A stretch of 8,585 nucleotides of DNA, from contig JAHIPW010000165.1 in the NCBI GenBank assembly GCA_018903055.1, positions 1-8,585 of the forward strand, written 5' to 3'. This stretch comes from DRGV01 sp018903055 [NCBI: bacterium] (GTDB lineage Bacteria > UBP18 > UBA7526). Within the stretch, counting starts at the first letter, position 1, and each line of letters opens with the position of its first letter. This document shows positions 1 through 5,962 of this stretch, one piece after another. Made by a program: the position numbers and the translations under genes. Below the pieces are notes generated by a model that saw only the letters and a program-made list of their open reading frames with translations, was not told the DNA's origin and made no database searches.

Positions 1-82
1 CCGTTTTCTGTTCTCCCTACCGATTTCTGTTTTCCCTGCCCCGTAGGCTTGTCCTTCGGGGTGACAACCGATTTCTGCTTTT
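1..82. repeat. 20-bp direct repeat after pilC
   Basis: CCGTTTTCTGTTCTCCCTAC (1-20) and CGATTTCTGTTTTCCCTGCC (21-40) are near-copies. A partial third, CCGATTTCTGCTTTT, lies at 68-82 and overlaps the pilC stop codon. The array may continue beyond the window edge. Confidence 0.7.
39..61. repeat. Imperfect hairpin downstream of pilC
   Basis: CCCCG (39-43) and CGGGG (57-61) pair, with a mismatch, then AGG/CCT inside and a 5-base loop. In the pilC reading direction it is followed by a purine-rich stretch, not T residues, so it does not qualify as an intrinsic terminator. Confidence 0.4.
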
Positions 83-1289
83 AGCGGGTGAGTTTTATCA
101 TATCGAAGTAGGGCAGGAATAGGGATAGAGCGATGAAGGCCACGATGATCCCCATAACGACGATTAAAATGGGTTCCAGGGCAGCGGTGACATTCTTTAA
201 GGCATAGTCCACTTCTCTATCATAGGTATCGGCCACCTCAGTGAGCATCTTGTCCAGGGCTCCTGACTCCTCCCCAATGGTAATCATATGCACCACCATG
301 GGAGGAAAGACCTTTGATATTCTCAGTGGCTCGGCAATCGACTCCCCTTCCCTCACGCTGATTCTCACATTCTCCACTGCCCGGGCAATGACAACATTGC
401 CAATGGTTCTCTCTACAATCTCCAGAGCGCTCAGAATGGGGACCCCACTTGCATGGAGGGTGGAGAGGATGCGGGCGAAGCGGGCCACAATGAGCTTTTT
501 GATTAGAAGACCGAAGATGGGGATCTTGAGTTTTGCTCTATCGATGAGAAATCCTCCTCCCTCTGTTTTCGAATATCCCCGAAAAGAGAAGACTATTATC
601 AAAACTCCACCCAGGATGACCCACCAGTAGGACTGGACAAGATTACTCACTGCTAAAAGGATCCTGGTGGGTAAGGGAAGAGTAACCTCTTTAGCGGCGA
701 AGACGGTCATGAACCTGGGGAAGACGACCACGGCCAAGAAGCCGATGACCAGTACGGCGACCGAGACTACTATTGTAGGATAGGTTAAGGCTGCCCGGAG
801 TCTGGCCCTGGTCTCCCCCTCCCTCTCTGCGATGAAGATTAATCTTTCCAGTATCTCTTCCAGAACCCCTCCTGCCTCACCCGCTCTCACCATATTGACA
901 TAGAGTTCTGAGAATACTCTGGGATGCTTGGCCAGGGCATCAGAAAAGGCCAATCCCCCTTCGATATCTTTCTTAAGTTCTCCCACTACCTCTCTTAAGG
1001 TGGGGTTCTCTGTCTGCTGGGAGAGAGTATCCAGGGTGACAGTGAAGGTCATACCGGATCTGATCATAGTGGCCATCTGTCTGGTAAAGGTAACGATATT
1101 CTGAGTTGTTACCTTCTTGCGTCGGGTAAATAGCCTGGCCTCTGGTTTCTCCTTTTCTTCTGAAACAGAGATGACATAGTAGCCCAGGTCGCTCAAACGG
1201 TCGGCAACTACACGCTCGTTCGGCGCCTCTCTCGTCCCAGTAACTACCAGGCCGGATTTATCCCTTGCTTTATAGGTATAGTTAGGCAT
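81..1289 (-). CDS. pilC: PilC/GspF-family inner-membrane platform protein of a type IV pilus or type II secretion system
   Basis: Polytopic membrane protein that forms the inner-membrane platform on which the PilB/GspE ATPase acts during pilin or pseudopilin assembly. The product is 402 residues, the usual family length. Two tandem T2SSF domains are visible, at about 65-188 and 268-390, with the paired signatures VRAGEAGG (134-141) and GEESGAL (339-345). Hydrophobic segments lie at about 168-192, 221-237 and 371-393, the expected three-helix layout. The N-terminus (MPNYTYKARDKSG) is typical of the family. An in-frame TTG at 1301 would add four residues, but the ATG at 1289 has GGAG six bases upstream and the TTG has no such site, so I chose the ATG. 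It lies 207 bp downstream of the ATPase gene on the same strand, and that gap is repeat-rich. Family assignment is secure. Whether it serves a pilus or a secretion system cannot be decided, because no pilin, secretin or pilT is in view. Confidence 0.95.
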   Translation of the reverse strand: MPNYTYKARDKSGLVVTGTREAPNERVVADRLSDLGYYVISVSEEKEKPEARLFTRRKKVTTQNIVTFTRQMATMIRSGMTFTVTLDTLSQQTENPTLREVVGELKKDIEGGLAFSDALAKHPRVFSELYVNMVRAGEAGGVLEEILERLIFIAEREGETRARLRAALTYPTIVVSVAVLVIGFLAVVVFPRFMTVFAAKEVTLPLPTRILLAVSNLVQSYWWVILGGVLIIVFSFRGYSKTEGGGFLIDRAKLKIPIFGLLIKKLIVARFARILSTLHASGVPILSALEIVERTIGNVVIARAVENVRISVREGESIAEPLRISKVFPPMVVHMITIGEESGALDKMLTEVADTYDREVDYALKNVTAALEPILIVVMGIIVAFIALSLFLPYFDMIKLTR

Positions 1290-1295
1290 CTCTCT

Positions 1296-1299
1296 CTCC
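1296..1299 (-). promoter_or_regulatory. Ribosome binding site of pilC
   Basis: GGAG on the minus strand lies six bases before the ATG at 1289. It decides the start against the upstream in-frame TTG at 1301, which has no Shine-Dalgarno match. Confidence 0.6.
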
Positions 1300-1310
1300 A
1301 AGGTAACCAG

Positions 1311-1341
1311 TAAAAAGTAGGAAAGTAAAAAAGTACGAAAG
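1311..1341. repeat. 16-bp direct repeat, TAAAAA-GTA-GAAAG type
   Basis: Two near-identical units, 15 bp at 1311-1325 and 16 bp at 1326-1341, each read TAAAAA(A)GTA(G/C)GAAAG. They lie just upstream of pilC. No function is apparent; this is one of several gene-gap repeats in the window with a period near 16 bp. Confidence 0.75.
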
Positions 1342-1349
1342 TAATAGAG

Positions 1350-1462
1350 TATCAGATCACCAGACTATCAGATGGAGAGGGACAGATATCAGAGGGTCAG
1401 ATTAAAAAAATTGAATCTGGTCTTCTGAATTCTCATTCTGTGTTCTGATATACTGATATTCT
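1350..1462 (+). repeat. Gene-free copy of the repeat arms that flank the four-helix-bundle gene
   Basis: Positions 1350-1403 match the reverse complement of 4526-4579, the arm just upstream of the four-helix-bundle gene, at 49 of 54 positions by hand alignment. After a 10-bp A-rich joint, positions 1414-1462 resemble the reverse complement of the downstream arm. That match includes the exact 19-bp word CTTCTGAATTCTCATTCTG (1422-1440 versus 4065-4083). The order arm A then arm B is kept, but about 430 bp holding the gene are absent and the orientation is opposite. It sits in the gap between pilB and pilC. It could be an empty site, a deletion derivative, or a shared low-complexity repeat family. 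The similarity itself is read directly from the sequence. Confidence 0.8.
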
Positions 1463-1496
1463 ATGGCTTTGCTGGTTAGTGTAAACATCTATTCTT

Positions 1497-3209
1497 CTAC
1501 GCAGTAATCTTGAACTCCTCTTCCTGAGTAACTCTCAAAACCTCTTCTATCGAGGTAATCCCCTCCTTTATCTTAAAGACCCCATCCTCCCTCAAGGACC
1601 TCATACCGGCCCTTAAGGCCTCTTTCCTTATCTCAGTCGCCGGGGTCTTCCTCACCACTATATCCTTTATCTTCTCATTGGGGATGAGGAGCTCAAAGAT
1701 TCCCGTTCTACCGAAGTAGCCGGTATTCTTGCAGTTCCCACATCCCTTTCCCCGATAGAACTTGAGGCCCTTCTCTTTAGAGAGCCCCAGTTCCTCCAGA
1801 ACCTCTTTGGGTGGCTGGTGCTCCTCCCTGCATTTGGGGCAGATGGTCCTCACCAATCTCTGGGCCATGACTGCGGTAACCGAAGAAGAGACCAGGAAGG
1901 GCTCCACCCCCATATCGATAAGACGAGTAAAGGCCGTGGGAGCATCATTGGTATGTAAAGTACTAAGGACCAGATGGCCGGTGAGGGAGGCATGGACTGC
2001 GATCTCTGCTGTCTCCAGGTCCCTTATCTCACCCACCATGATGATGTCCGGGTCCTGCCTCAAGAAGGAGCGCAGGCCATTAGCGAAGGTAAGTCCTGCT
2101 TTGGGATTGATCTGGACCTGATTGACCAGACTTATCTGGTACTCTATGGGGTCCTCAATGGTGATGATGTTCGTCTTGGTGGACTTGATCTTATTTAAAG
2201 AAGCATATAATGTGGAACTCTTGCCACACCCTGTGGGCCCGGTGGATAGAACGATACCATAGGGCCGGCTGATAATCTCCTCGTATCTCTTCCTGGTCTC
2301 GGGAAGAAGTCCCAGCTTATCCAAGTCCACAATCGTGACCGCTCTCTCTAAGATTCTCAAGACCACTTTCTCCCCAAACATAGTGGGCAGTGTCGCTACC
2401 CGGAGATCGATATCCTTATTCCTGGCCCTCAGCATTATCCTGCCATCCTGGGGAAGCCTCTTCTCTGCGATGTCCATCCCCGACATGATCTTAATGCGGG
2501 AGACGATGGCCGGCTGCAGCCTCTTGGGAGGAGAGGGAACCTCATAGAGGACACCGTCTATGCGATATCTTGTCCTCACTTTATCTCTTTCCGACTCGAT
2601 GTGGATGTCAGAGGCCCGGTCCTTTACGGCCTGCATGATGATGAGGTTGACCAGCTTTATAATGGGCATCTCCTCTGCCAGGGCCTCGATCTTATCCAGA
2701 TCGACCTCCTCCACTTCTTCCAGTTTGAACTTCTCCTCACTGGCCTCCTTTATTACTTCCTCCATACTTTCACTGATTCCATAGTACTGATCAATGGCCC
2801 TCAGGATGTCGGTCTCTGAGGCCACGGCCGGGGTGATCCGGCACTTCGTCCGGACATGGAGGTCATCGATGGCAAAGACGTTCAGAGGATCGGCCATGGC
2901 TAACGTCAAAGTATCCTCACTCTTGAAGACCGGGATGAGGATGTAGCGTCTGGCCAGGCTCTGGGGAACGAGGTCTATGATCTGGGGATCGATGAGGTAA
3001 TTGTCGAGGTTAATGGGAGGAATATCCATCTGCGCCCCTAAGAACTTGATCAGTTCTCGCTCTGTGATGAAACCCAGGTTTACCAGGATTCTCCCCAGTC
3101 TCTCCCCAGTCCTCTTCTGCTCTGCCAGGACCTGGGTGAGCTGGGCAGAAGTGATGACTCCCTTCTCAACCAGAATTTCTCCTAACTTTTTCTTTTCCAT
3201 CTTAGCCAT
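1497..3209 (-). CDS. pilB: PilB/GspE-family assembly ATPase (type IV pilus or type II secretion)
   Basis: Cytoplasmic hexameric ATPase that powers pilus extension or pseudopilus assembly by acting on the PilC/GspF platform, encoded next downstream. With the start at 3209 the product is 570 residues. An N-terminal MshEN/T2SSE_N domain (about 1-150, starting KLGEILVEKGVIT) is followed by a charged linker and the ATPase core. Walker A is GPTGCGKSS (about 324-332), the Asp box is TIEDPIEY, Walker B is DIIMVGE (about 388-394), and the His box is LTGHLVLSTLHTND. A four-cysteine zinc site (CPKC at 457/460 and CGNC at 490/493) marks the GspE/PilB group rather than PilT. The Walker A serine before Gly-Lys is replaced by cysteine. 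An ATG at 3230 would add seven residues, but AAAGGAAGG lies seven bases before the ATG at 3209, so I prefer that start. Confidence 0.95.
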   Translation of the reverse strand: MAKMEKKKLGEILVEKGVITSAQLTQVLAEQKRTGERLGRILVNLGFITERELIKFLGAQMDIPPINLDNYLIDPQIIDLVPQSLARRYILIPVFKSEDTLTLAMADPLNVFAIDDLHVRTKCRITPAVASETDILRAIDQYYGISESMEEVIKEASEEKFKLEEVEEVDLDKIEALAEEMPIIKLVNLIIMQAVKDRASDIHIESERDKVRTRYRIDGVLYEVPSPPKRLQPAIVSRIKIMSGMDIAEKRLPQDGRIMLRARNKDIDLRVATLPTMFGEKVVLRILERAVTIVDLDKLGLLPETRKRYEEIISRPYGIVLSTGPTGCGKSSTLYASLNKIKSTKTNIITIEDPIEYQISLVNQVQINPKAGLTFANGLRSFLRQDPDIIMVGEIRDLETAEIAVHASLTGHLVLSTLHTNDAPTAFTRLIDMGVEPFLVSSSVTAVMAQRLVRTICPKCREEHQPPKEVLEELGLSKEKGLKFYRGKGCGNCKNTGYFGRTGIFELLIPNEKIKDIVVRKTPATEIRKEALRAGMRSLREDGVFKIKEGITSIEEVLRVTQEEEFKITA

Positions 3210-3216
3210 TTTATTT

Positions 3217-3225
3217 CCTTCCTTT
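3217..3225 (-). promoter_or_regulatory. Strong ribosome binding site of pilB
   Basis: AAAGGAAGG on the minus strand, seven bases before the ATG at 3209. The alternative ATG at 3230 lies upstream of it and has only A-rich sequence before it, so this site fixes the likely start. Confidence 0.7.
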
Positions 3226-3260
3226 CCCATTCTTTTTTACATTGAACATTCTTGCGAACA

Positions 3261-3304
3261 GTTAATATCAGTTAATAACAGTTAATAACGGTTAATAACG
3301 GTTG
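3261..3304. repeat. 10-bp tandem array upstream of pilB
   Basis: Four exact-length units start at 3261, 3271, 3281 and 3291: GTTAATATCA, GTTAATAACA, GTTAATAACG and GTTAATAACG, followed by a partial GTTG. The AT steps recur every 10 bp, close to one helical turn. The array lies about 50 to 95 bp upstream of the pilB start. This could produce curved DNA, a protein-binding array, or simply be a slippage-born repeat. A related word (CAGTTACTAA) occurs before obg at 8272. Confidence 0.85.
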
Positions 3305-3327
3305 CTTTCAATCGTCCCTCGTCCTTC

Positions 3328-3354
3328 ACTAATCCAACTAATCCACCTAATCTC
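3328..3354. repeat. 9-bp tandem repeat ACTAATCCA
   Basis: Two exact copies of ACTAATCCA (3328-3336 and 3337-3345) are followed by a degenerate third (3346-3354, CCTAATCTC). It lies between the nadD stop and the 10-bp array. No function is visible. Confidence 0.7.
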
Positions 3355-3399
3355 CCACTCTCTCACCTGCTCACTTTCCCACATGCTCACTTTCCCGCT
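3352..3399. repeat. 16-bp pyrimidine-rich repeat running into the 3' end of nadD
   Basis: Three 16-bp units (3352-3367, 3368-3383, 3384-3399). The last two share the exact 13-mer TGCTCACTTTCCC at 3368-3380 and 3384-3396. On the coding strand this is GGGAAAGTGAGCA; the first copy met by the ribosome is translated, and the second carries the nadD stop codon. Similar words occur at the 3' end of obg (7203-7238). Confidence 0.8.
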
Positions 3400-3982
3400 G
3401 GCTACTATAGAGCCGGTATTTATAGATATACTTTTCCACCTTCTCCGGGAGAAGATACTTTATGGTCTCGCCTTTCTTCAGGCGTCTTCTGATATTCGTA
3501 GATGAGATGGCCAGGGCCGGAACCTCGATTAAGTGGGTATGCCTTTGATACCTCGGAGGAAGTTTTTTTAATCTGAAACCGGGGCGGGAGGCAGCGATGA
3601 ACTCACACAAGGTGGGTAGTTCTTCCGCCTTCTTCCACTTAGGTATCTGCGCGATAGCATCCGCTCCAGTAATAAAAAAAAGTTTTGTCTTTTTCCCAAA
3701 CCTTTCCTTAAATCCTTTCATGGTATCTCGGGTGTATGATTTTCCCCTTCTCTTAATCTCAATATCAGATACTGAAAAATAGCCATTATTTTCTATGGCC
3801 AGTTTTGTCATTTTGTAGCGATGGCGGGAGGGGGCCAGGTTTATTCTTCCCTTGTAGGGGGTGCGATAGGAAGGAATAAAAATTACCTTATCTAACTTGA
3901 ACCTATCCCTCACCACCTCGGCCGTCACCAGGTGGCCGTAGTGGATGGGGTTGAAGGTCCCGCCCATGATCCCAATCCTCAC
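3371..3982 (-). CDS. nadD: Nicotinate-nucleotide adenylyltransferase
   Basis: Transfers AMP from ATP to nicotinate mononucleotide to give deamido-NAD, the penultimate step of NAD synthesis in the cytoplasm. The 203-residue product has the nucleotidyltransferase start GGTFNPIHYGHL (7-18, with the HxGH pair H14/H17), SYTRDT (82-87), GADAI (106-110) followed by a tryptophan, and the C-terminal ISSTNIR motif (159-165). The start is GTG, supported by GGAGGTG at 3987-3993, four bases upstream. The family normally ends shortly after a motif like KVEKYIYKYRLY. Here an extra 11 residues (SSQRESEHVGK) follow, encoded largely by the 16-bp repeat. It lies in the usual position after proA except that the four-helix-bundle gene intervenes. 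The rsfS gene that often follows nadD is absent; pilB follows instead. Confidence 0.95.
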   Translation of the reverse strand: MRIGIMGGTFNPIHYGHLVTAEVVRDRFKLDKVIFIPSYRTPYKGRINLAPSRHRYKMTKLAIENNGYFSVSDIEIKRRGKSYTRDTMKGFKERFGKKTKLFFITGADAIAQIPKWKKAEELPTLCEFIAASRPGFRLKKLPPRYQRHTHLIEVPALAISSTNIRRRLKKGETIKYLLPEKVEKYIYKYRLYSSQRESEHVGK

Positions 3983-3986
3983 AGAG

Positions 3987-3993
3987 CACCTCC
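3987..3993 (-). promoter_or_regulatory. Ribosome binding site of nadD
   Basis: GGAGGTG on the minus strand, four bases before a GTG codon. It is the strongest Shine-Dalgarno match in the window and supports the GTG start at 3982. Confidence 0.75.
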
Positions 3994-4036
3994 AGTTGCC
4001 GTTATACGTTGATTGGTTGCGCAGCTCGTTTCGTAT

Positions 4037-4099
4037 TTTTTAGATTATCAGAACATCAGAGTATCAGAATGAGAATTCAGAAGGTCAGAATATCAGATT
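4037..4099 (-). repeat. ATCAGA-type repeat arm downstream of the four-helix-bundle gene (arm B)
   Basis: This stretch is built from repeated ATCAGA words (for example ATCAGAACATCAGAGTATCAGAAT on the plus strand, in part). It supplies the gene's stop codon, since the TGA at 4093-4095 lies inside AATCTGATATTCTG. The 19-bp word at 4065-4083 recurs exactly, inverted, at 1422-1440. Confidence 0.75.
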
Positions 4100-4524
4100 T
4101 TGCGAGACCCCTTTTTACCATAAGTATCTTTCTTCTCTGAGATAGTCTTGATCATGCCATTGATACCTCTTTTTATTTCCTCATATTCATCTATCATGTC
4201 TTGACTTTTACTATGTGATAGATATCCTTTATCTTCCATATCCCTAAGGTGATTCTGGGTTTCAGCTGCCTCTTTACGGGCAGTGAAGAATCCTTTCATC
4301 TTATCATTATAATAATAACTCTCGTTTCCCTCTGCGATGTTGTCTGCTACTGACTTTGATGAACGCTCTGCTTGCGACCTAAGTTTATATGTCTCATGGC
4401 GAGGTAGTCTTTTACCTATCTTGCAAATTTCCAGATGAAGTTTATGAGCCTTCTGCCATATCCATAATTTCTCATGGGCAGGTTTTATATTCTTCCATTC
4501 TGGTCTTCTATCTTCTTGCTCCAT
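4093..4524 (-). CDS. Four-helix-bundle protein, 23S rRNA intervening-sequence (S23/IVP) family
   Basis: Small all-helical protein of the family first found encoded in 23S rRNA intervening sequences and related in fold to Avd of diversity-generating retroelements; its biochemical role is unknown. With the ATG at 4524 the product is 143 residues. Family marks are LWIWQKAHKL (20-29), SVADNIAEG (58-66, the family's conserved NIAEG turn), the helix FFTARKEAAETQNHL (79-93) and a last helix through RGINGMIKTI. An ATG at 4557 would add 11 residues (MERVRYQRVRL), but these are encoded by the upstream repeat arm and have no ribosome-binding site. GAGGG lies eight bases before the chosen start. The last residues (about GSRKI) and the stop lie at or in the downstream arm. 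The gene separates proA from nadD and looks like an insertion into a conserved string. There is no reverse transcriptase or 23S rRNA here. Family call strong, function unknown. Confidence 0.88.
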   Translation of the reverse strand: MEQEDRRPEWKNIKPAHEKLWIWQKAHKLHLEICKIGKRLPRHETYKLRSQAERSSKSVADNIAEGNESYYYNDKMKGFFTARKEAAETQNHLRDMEDKGYLSHSKSQDMIDEYEEIKRGINGMIKTISEKKDTYGKKGSRKI

Positions 4525-4525
4525 A

Positions 4526-4579
4526 AGTCTGACCCTCTGGTATCTGACCCTCTCCATCTGATATTCTGGTAATCTGATA
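4526..4579 (-). repeat. ATCAGA-type repeat arm upstream of the four-helix-bundle gene (arm A)
   Basis: A 54-bp stretch containing two runs of TATCAGAT-like words and two GAGGGTCAGA words. It matches 1350-1403 in inverted orientation at 49 of 54 positions. It contains the probable ribosome-binding site of the downstream gene (GAGGG, 4533-4537). Confidence 0.8.
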
Positions 4580-4623
4580 TTCTAATTATTTCAGTTGCGC
4601 AACCGCAACCGATTGCCGCATAA

Positions 4624-5871
4624 CTACTCTCTAACCTGCCCATCTCCATAGACTAAGTACTTATAAGTGGTGAGTTCTTCTAAGCCCATGGGACCCCGGG
4701 CATGGAGCTTCTGGGTAGAGATCCCGATCTCTGCCCCCAGACCAAACTCCCCACCGTCATGGAGCCTGGTTGAGGCATTGACAAAGACCGCACTGGCATC
4801 GACCTCCTTCAAGAACCTCTCCGCCGCTTTCTTATTCTCGGTAATTATGGCCTCTGAATGATTTGAACCATACCTCGAGATATGGTCTAAGGCCTCCTTC
4901 AGACTATTAACTATTTTGATAGAGAGGATGAGATCCAGGTACTCTGTCTGCCAATCAATCTCTCTTGCTTCATTAATACCGGGAGCAATCCTTTTTGTCT
5001 TGGGACAACCCCTCACCTCTACCCCGGCCCCTTCCAACCTTTCAATCATCCGGGGCAGAAACCTCCTGGCAATACTCTTATGTACTAGAAGGGTCTCAAG
5101 GGCATTACATACCCCCGGTCTCTGGACCTTGGCATTATAGACTATCTCTTCCGCCATATTCAGATCAGCATCCCGGTCCACATAGATGTGACATAACCCC
5201 TTGGCATGGGCGATGACTGGGATAGTAGATTCTCTCCTCACCGTCCGGATGAGACCCTCCCCTCCCCGGGGGATGACGAGATCGATGTAGTCATCCAGTC
5301 TCAGTAATTCTCTTACTGCTTGACGAGAGGTAGTTTTAATTAGTTGAATAGCATCTTCCGGGAGGCCTTTAGTCTCTTCTAAAATCTTGACGATGGCAAG
5401 GTTGGAACTCTGGGCCTCGCTCCCTCCCTTCAGGATGACGGCATTCCCGCTCTTTAGGGCTAAAGCGCTGGCTTCTACCGTGACATTTGGCCGGGCCTCA
5501 TAGATCATGGCGATTACCCCAATGGGAACCCTCACCTTCTTTATTACTAAGCCATTGGGCCTTCTGGTGGTCTTCATTATTCTCCCCACAGGATCGGGAA
5601 GGGAGGCGACTTCCCTTAAGGATTTTGTCATATTCTCAATGCGTGAGGGAGTTAAGGTAAGGCGATCTATGAGGGCCCTGCTTAGACCTTTCTTCTTAGC
5701 GAGTTCAACGTCCCTTTCATTTGCTTTTAAAATCCCTTTCTTTCCCTTAGAAAGTCCCCTGGCCATATTTCGTAGAATGCTGTTTTTGGCAGAGGTAGAG
5801 AGTCCGGCCAATTCTTTCGAGGCCCTCTTCGCCCTCTTAGCCATGCTTATCATTTCATTCTTAATATCCAT
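4624..5871 (-). CDS. proA: Gamma-glutamyl phosphate reductase (glutamate-5-semialdehyde dehydrogenase)
   Basis: NADPH-dependent reduction of gamma-glutamyl phosphate to glutamate-5-semialdehyde, the second step of proline synthesis, taking the unstable product of ProB. The 415-residue product is full length for the family. The aldehyde-dehydrogenase-like catalytic cysteine is C255 in RPGVCNALETLLVH, with the nucleotide-binding region around YEARPNVT and LKSGNAVILKGG (about 124-150). The C-terminal signature is present as STRLHDGGEFGLGAEIGIST followed by KLHARGPMGLEELTTYKY in part. The ATG has AAAGGTG five bases upstream (5877-5883). It follows proB by 91 bp, a gap filled with repeats, so the two are probably co-transcribed but not translationally coupled. 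No odd residues seen. Confidence 0.97.
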   Translation of the reverse strand: MDIKNEMISMAKRAKRASKELAGLSTSAKNSILRNMARGLSKGKKGILKANERDVELAKKKGLSRALIDRLTLTPSRIENMTKSLREVASLPDPVGRIMKTTRRPNGLVIKKVRVPIGVIAMIYEARPNVTVEASALALKSGNAVILKGGSEAQSSNLAIVKILEETKGLPEDAIQLIKTTSRQAVRELLRLDDYIDLVIPRGGEGLIRTVRRESTIPVIAHAKGLCHIYVDRDADLNMAEEIVYNAKVQRPGVCNALETLLVHKSIARRFLPRMIERLEGAGVEVRGCPKTKRIAPGINEAREIDWQTEYLDLILSIKIVNSLKEALDHISRYGSNHSEAIITENKKAAERFLKEVDASAVFVNASTRLHDGGEFGLGAEIGISTQKLHARGPMGLEELTTYKYLVYGDGQVRE

Positions 5872-5904
5872 CTTAACACCTTTCAGGAGTTATTTATGCT
5901 GCAA

Positions 5905-5934
5905 GCTACAAGCCGCAAGCTTCAAGCTTGTAGC
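5905..5934. repeat. Inverted repeat GCTACAAG/CTTGTAGC between proB and proA
   Basis: Perfect 8-bp arms at 5905-5912 and 5927-5934 enclose 14 bp that themselves contain CAAGCTT words. On the minus strand no T-run follows, so it is not an intrinsic terminator. It could form a hairpin in the proBA transcript. Confidence 0.6.
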
Positions 5935-5958
5935 CTGAGGCCTGGAGCCTGAGGCCTG
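5933..5958. repeat. 12-bp direct repeat GCCTGAGGCCTG just after proB
   Basis: Exact copies at 5933-5944 and 5947-5958, separated by GA, four bases beyond the proB stop codon. Each copy contains the palindrome AGGCCT. Function unknown. Confidence 0.75.
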
Positions 5959-5962
5959 CATT

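Larger units (their letters stand above)
4015..4604. other. Possible cassette boundary: inverted GGTTGCGCA pair around the four-helix-bundle gene
   Basis: GGTTGCGCA at 4015-4023 and its complement TGCGCAACC at 4596-4604 bracket the repeat arms and the gene between nadD and proA. The right copy lies within the palindrome GTTGCGCAAC (4594-4603). The words are short and I saw no target-site duplication, so the outer limits of any element are uncertain. Confidence 0.35.

Noticed and set aside
39-61. Intrinsic terminator after pilC
   Set aside because: The stem is imperfect and is followed by purines, not T residues.
241-630. Plus-strand open frame of 129 codons
   Set aside because: It lies wholly opposite pilC, whose translation matches the family along its full length, and has no recognisable domain. 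The other plus-strand frames opposite pilB, nadD, proA and proB were dropped for the same reason.
3282-3311. Possible promoter TTGAAA (3306-3311) with TATTAA (3282-3287), minus strand
   Set aside because: The -10 match is weak and lies in the 10-bp repeat, where the same word recurs, so it cannot be told from chance. It is mentioned only within the array finding.
4037-4583. CRISPR array or diversity-generating retroelement around the ATCAGA words
   Set aside because: The words are short and irregular, without the uniform spacers of a CRISPR array. No cas gene, reverse transcriptase or template-repeat pair is present; the four-helix-bundle protein only shares a fold family with Avd.
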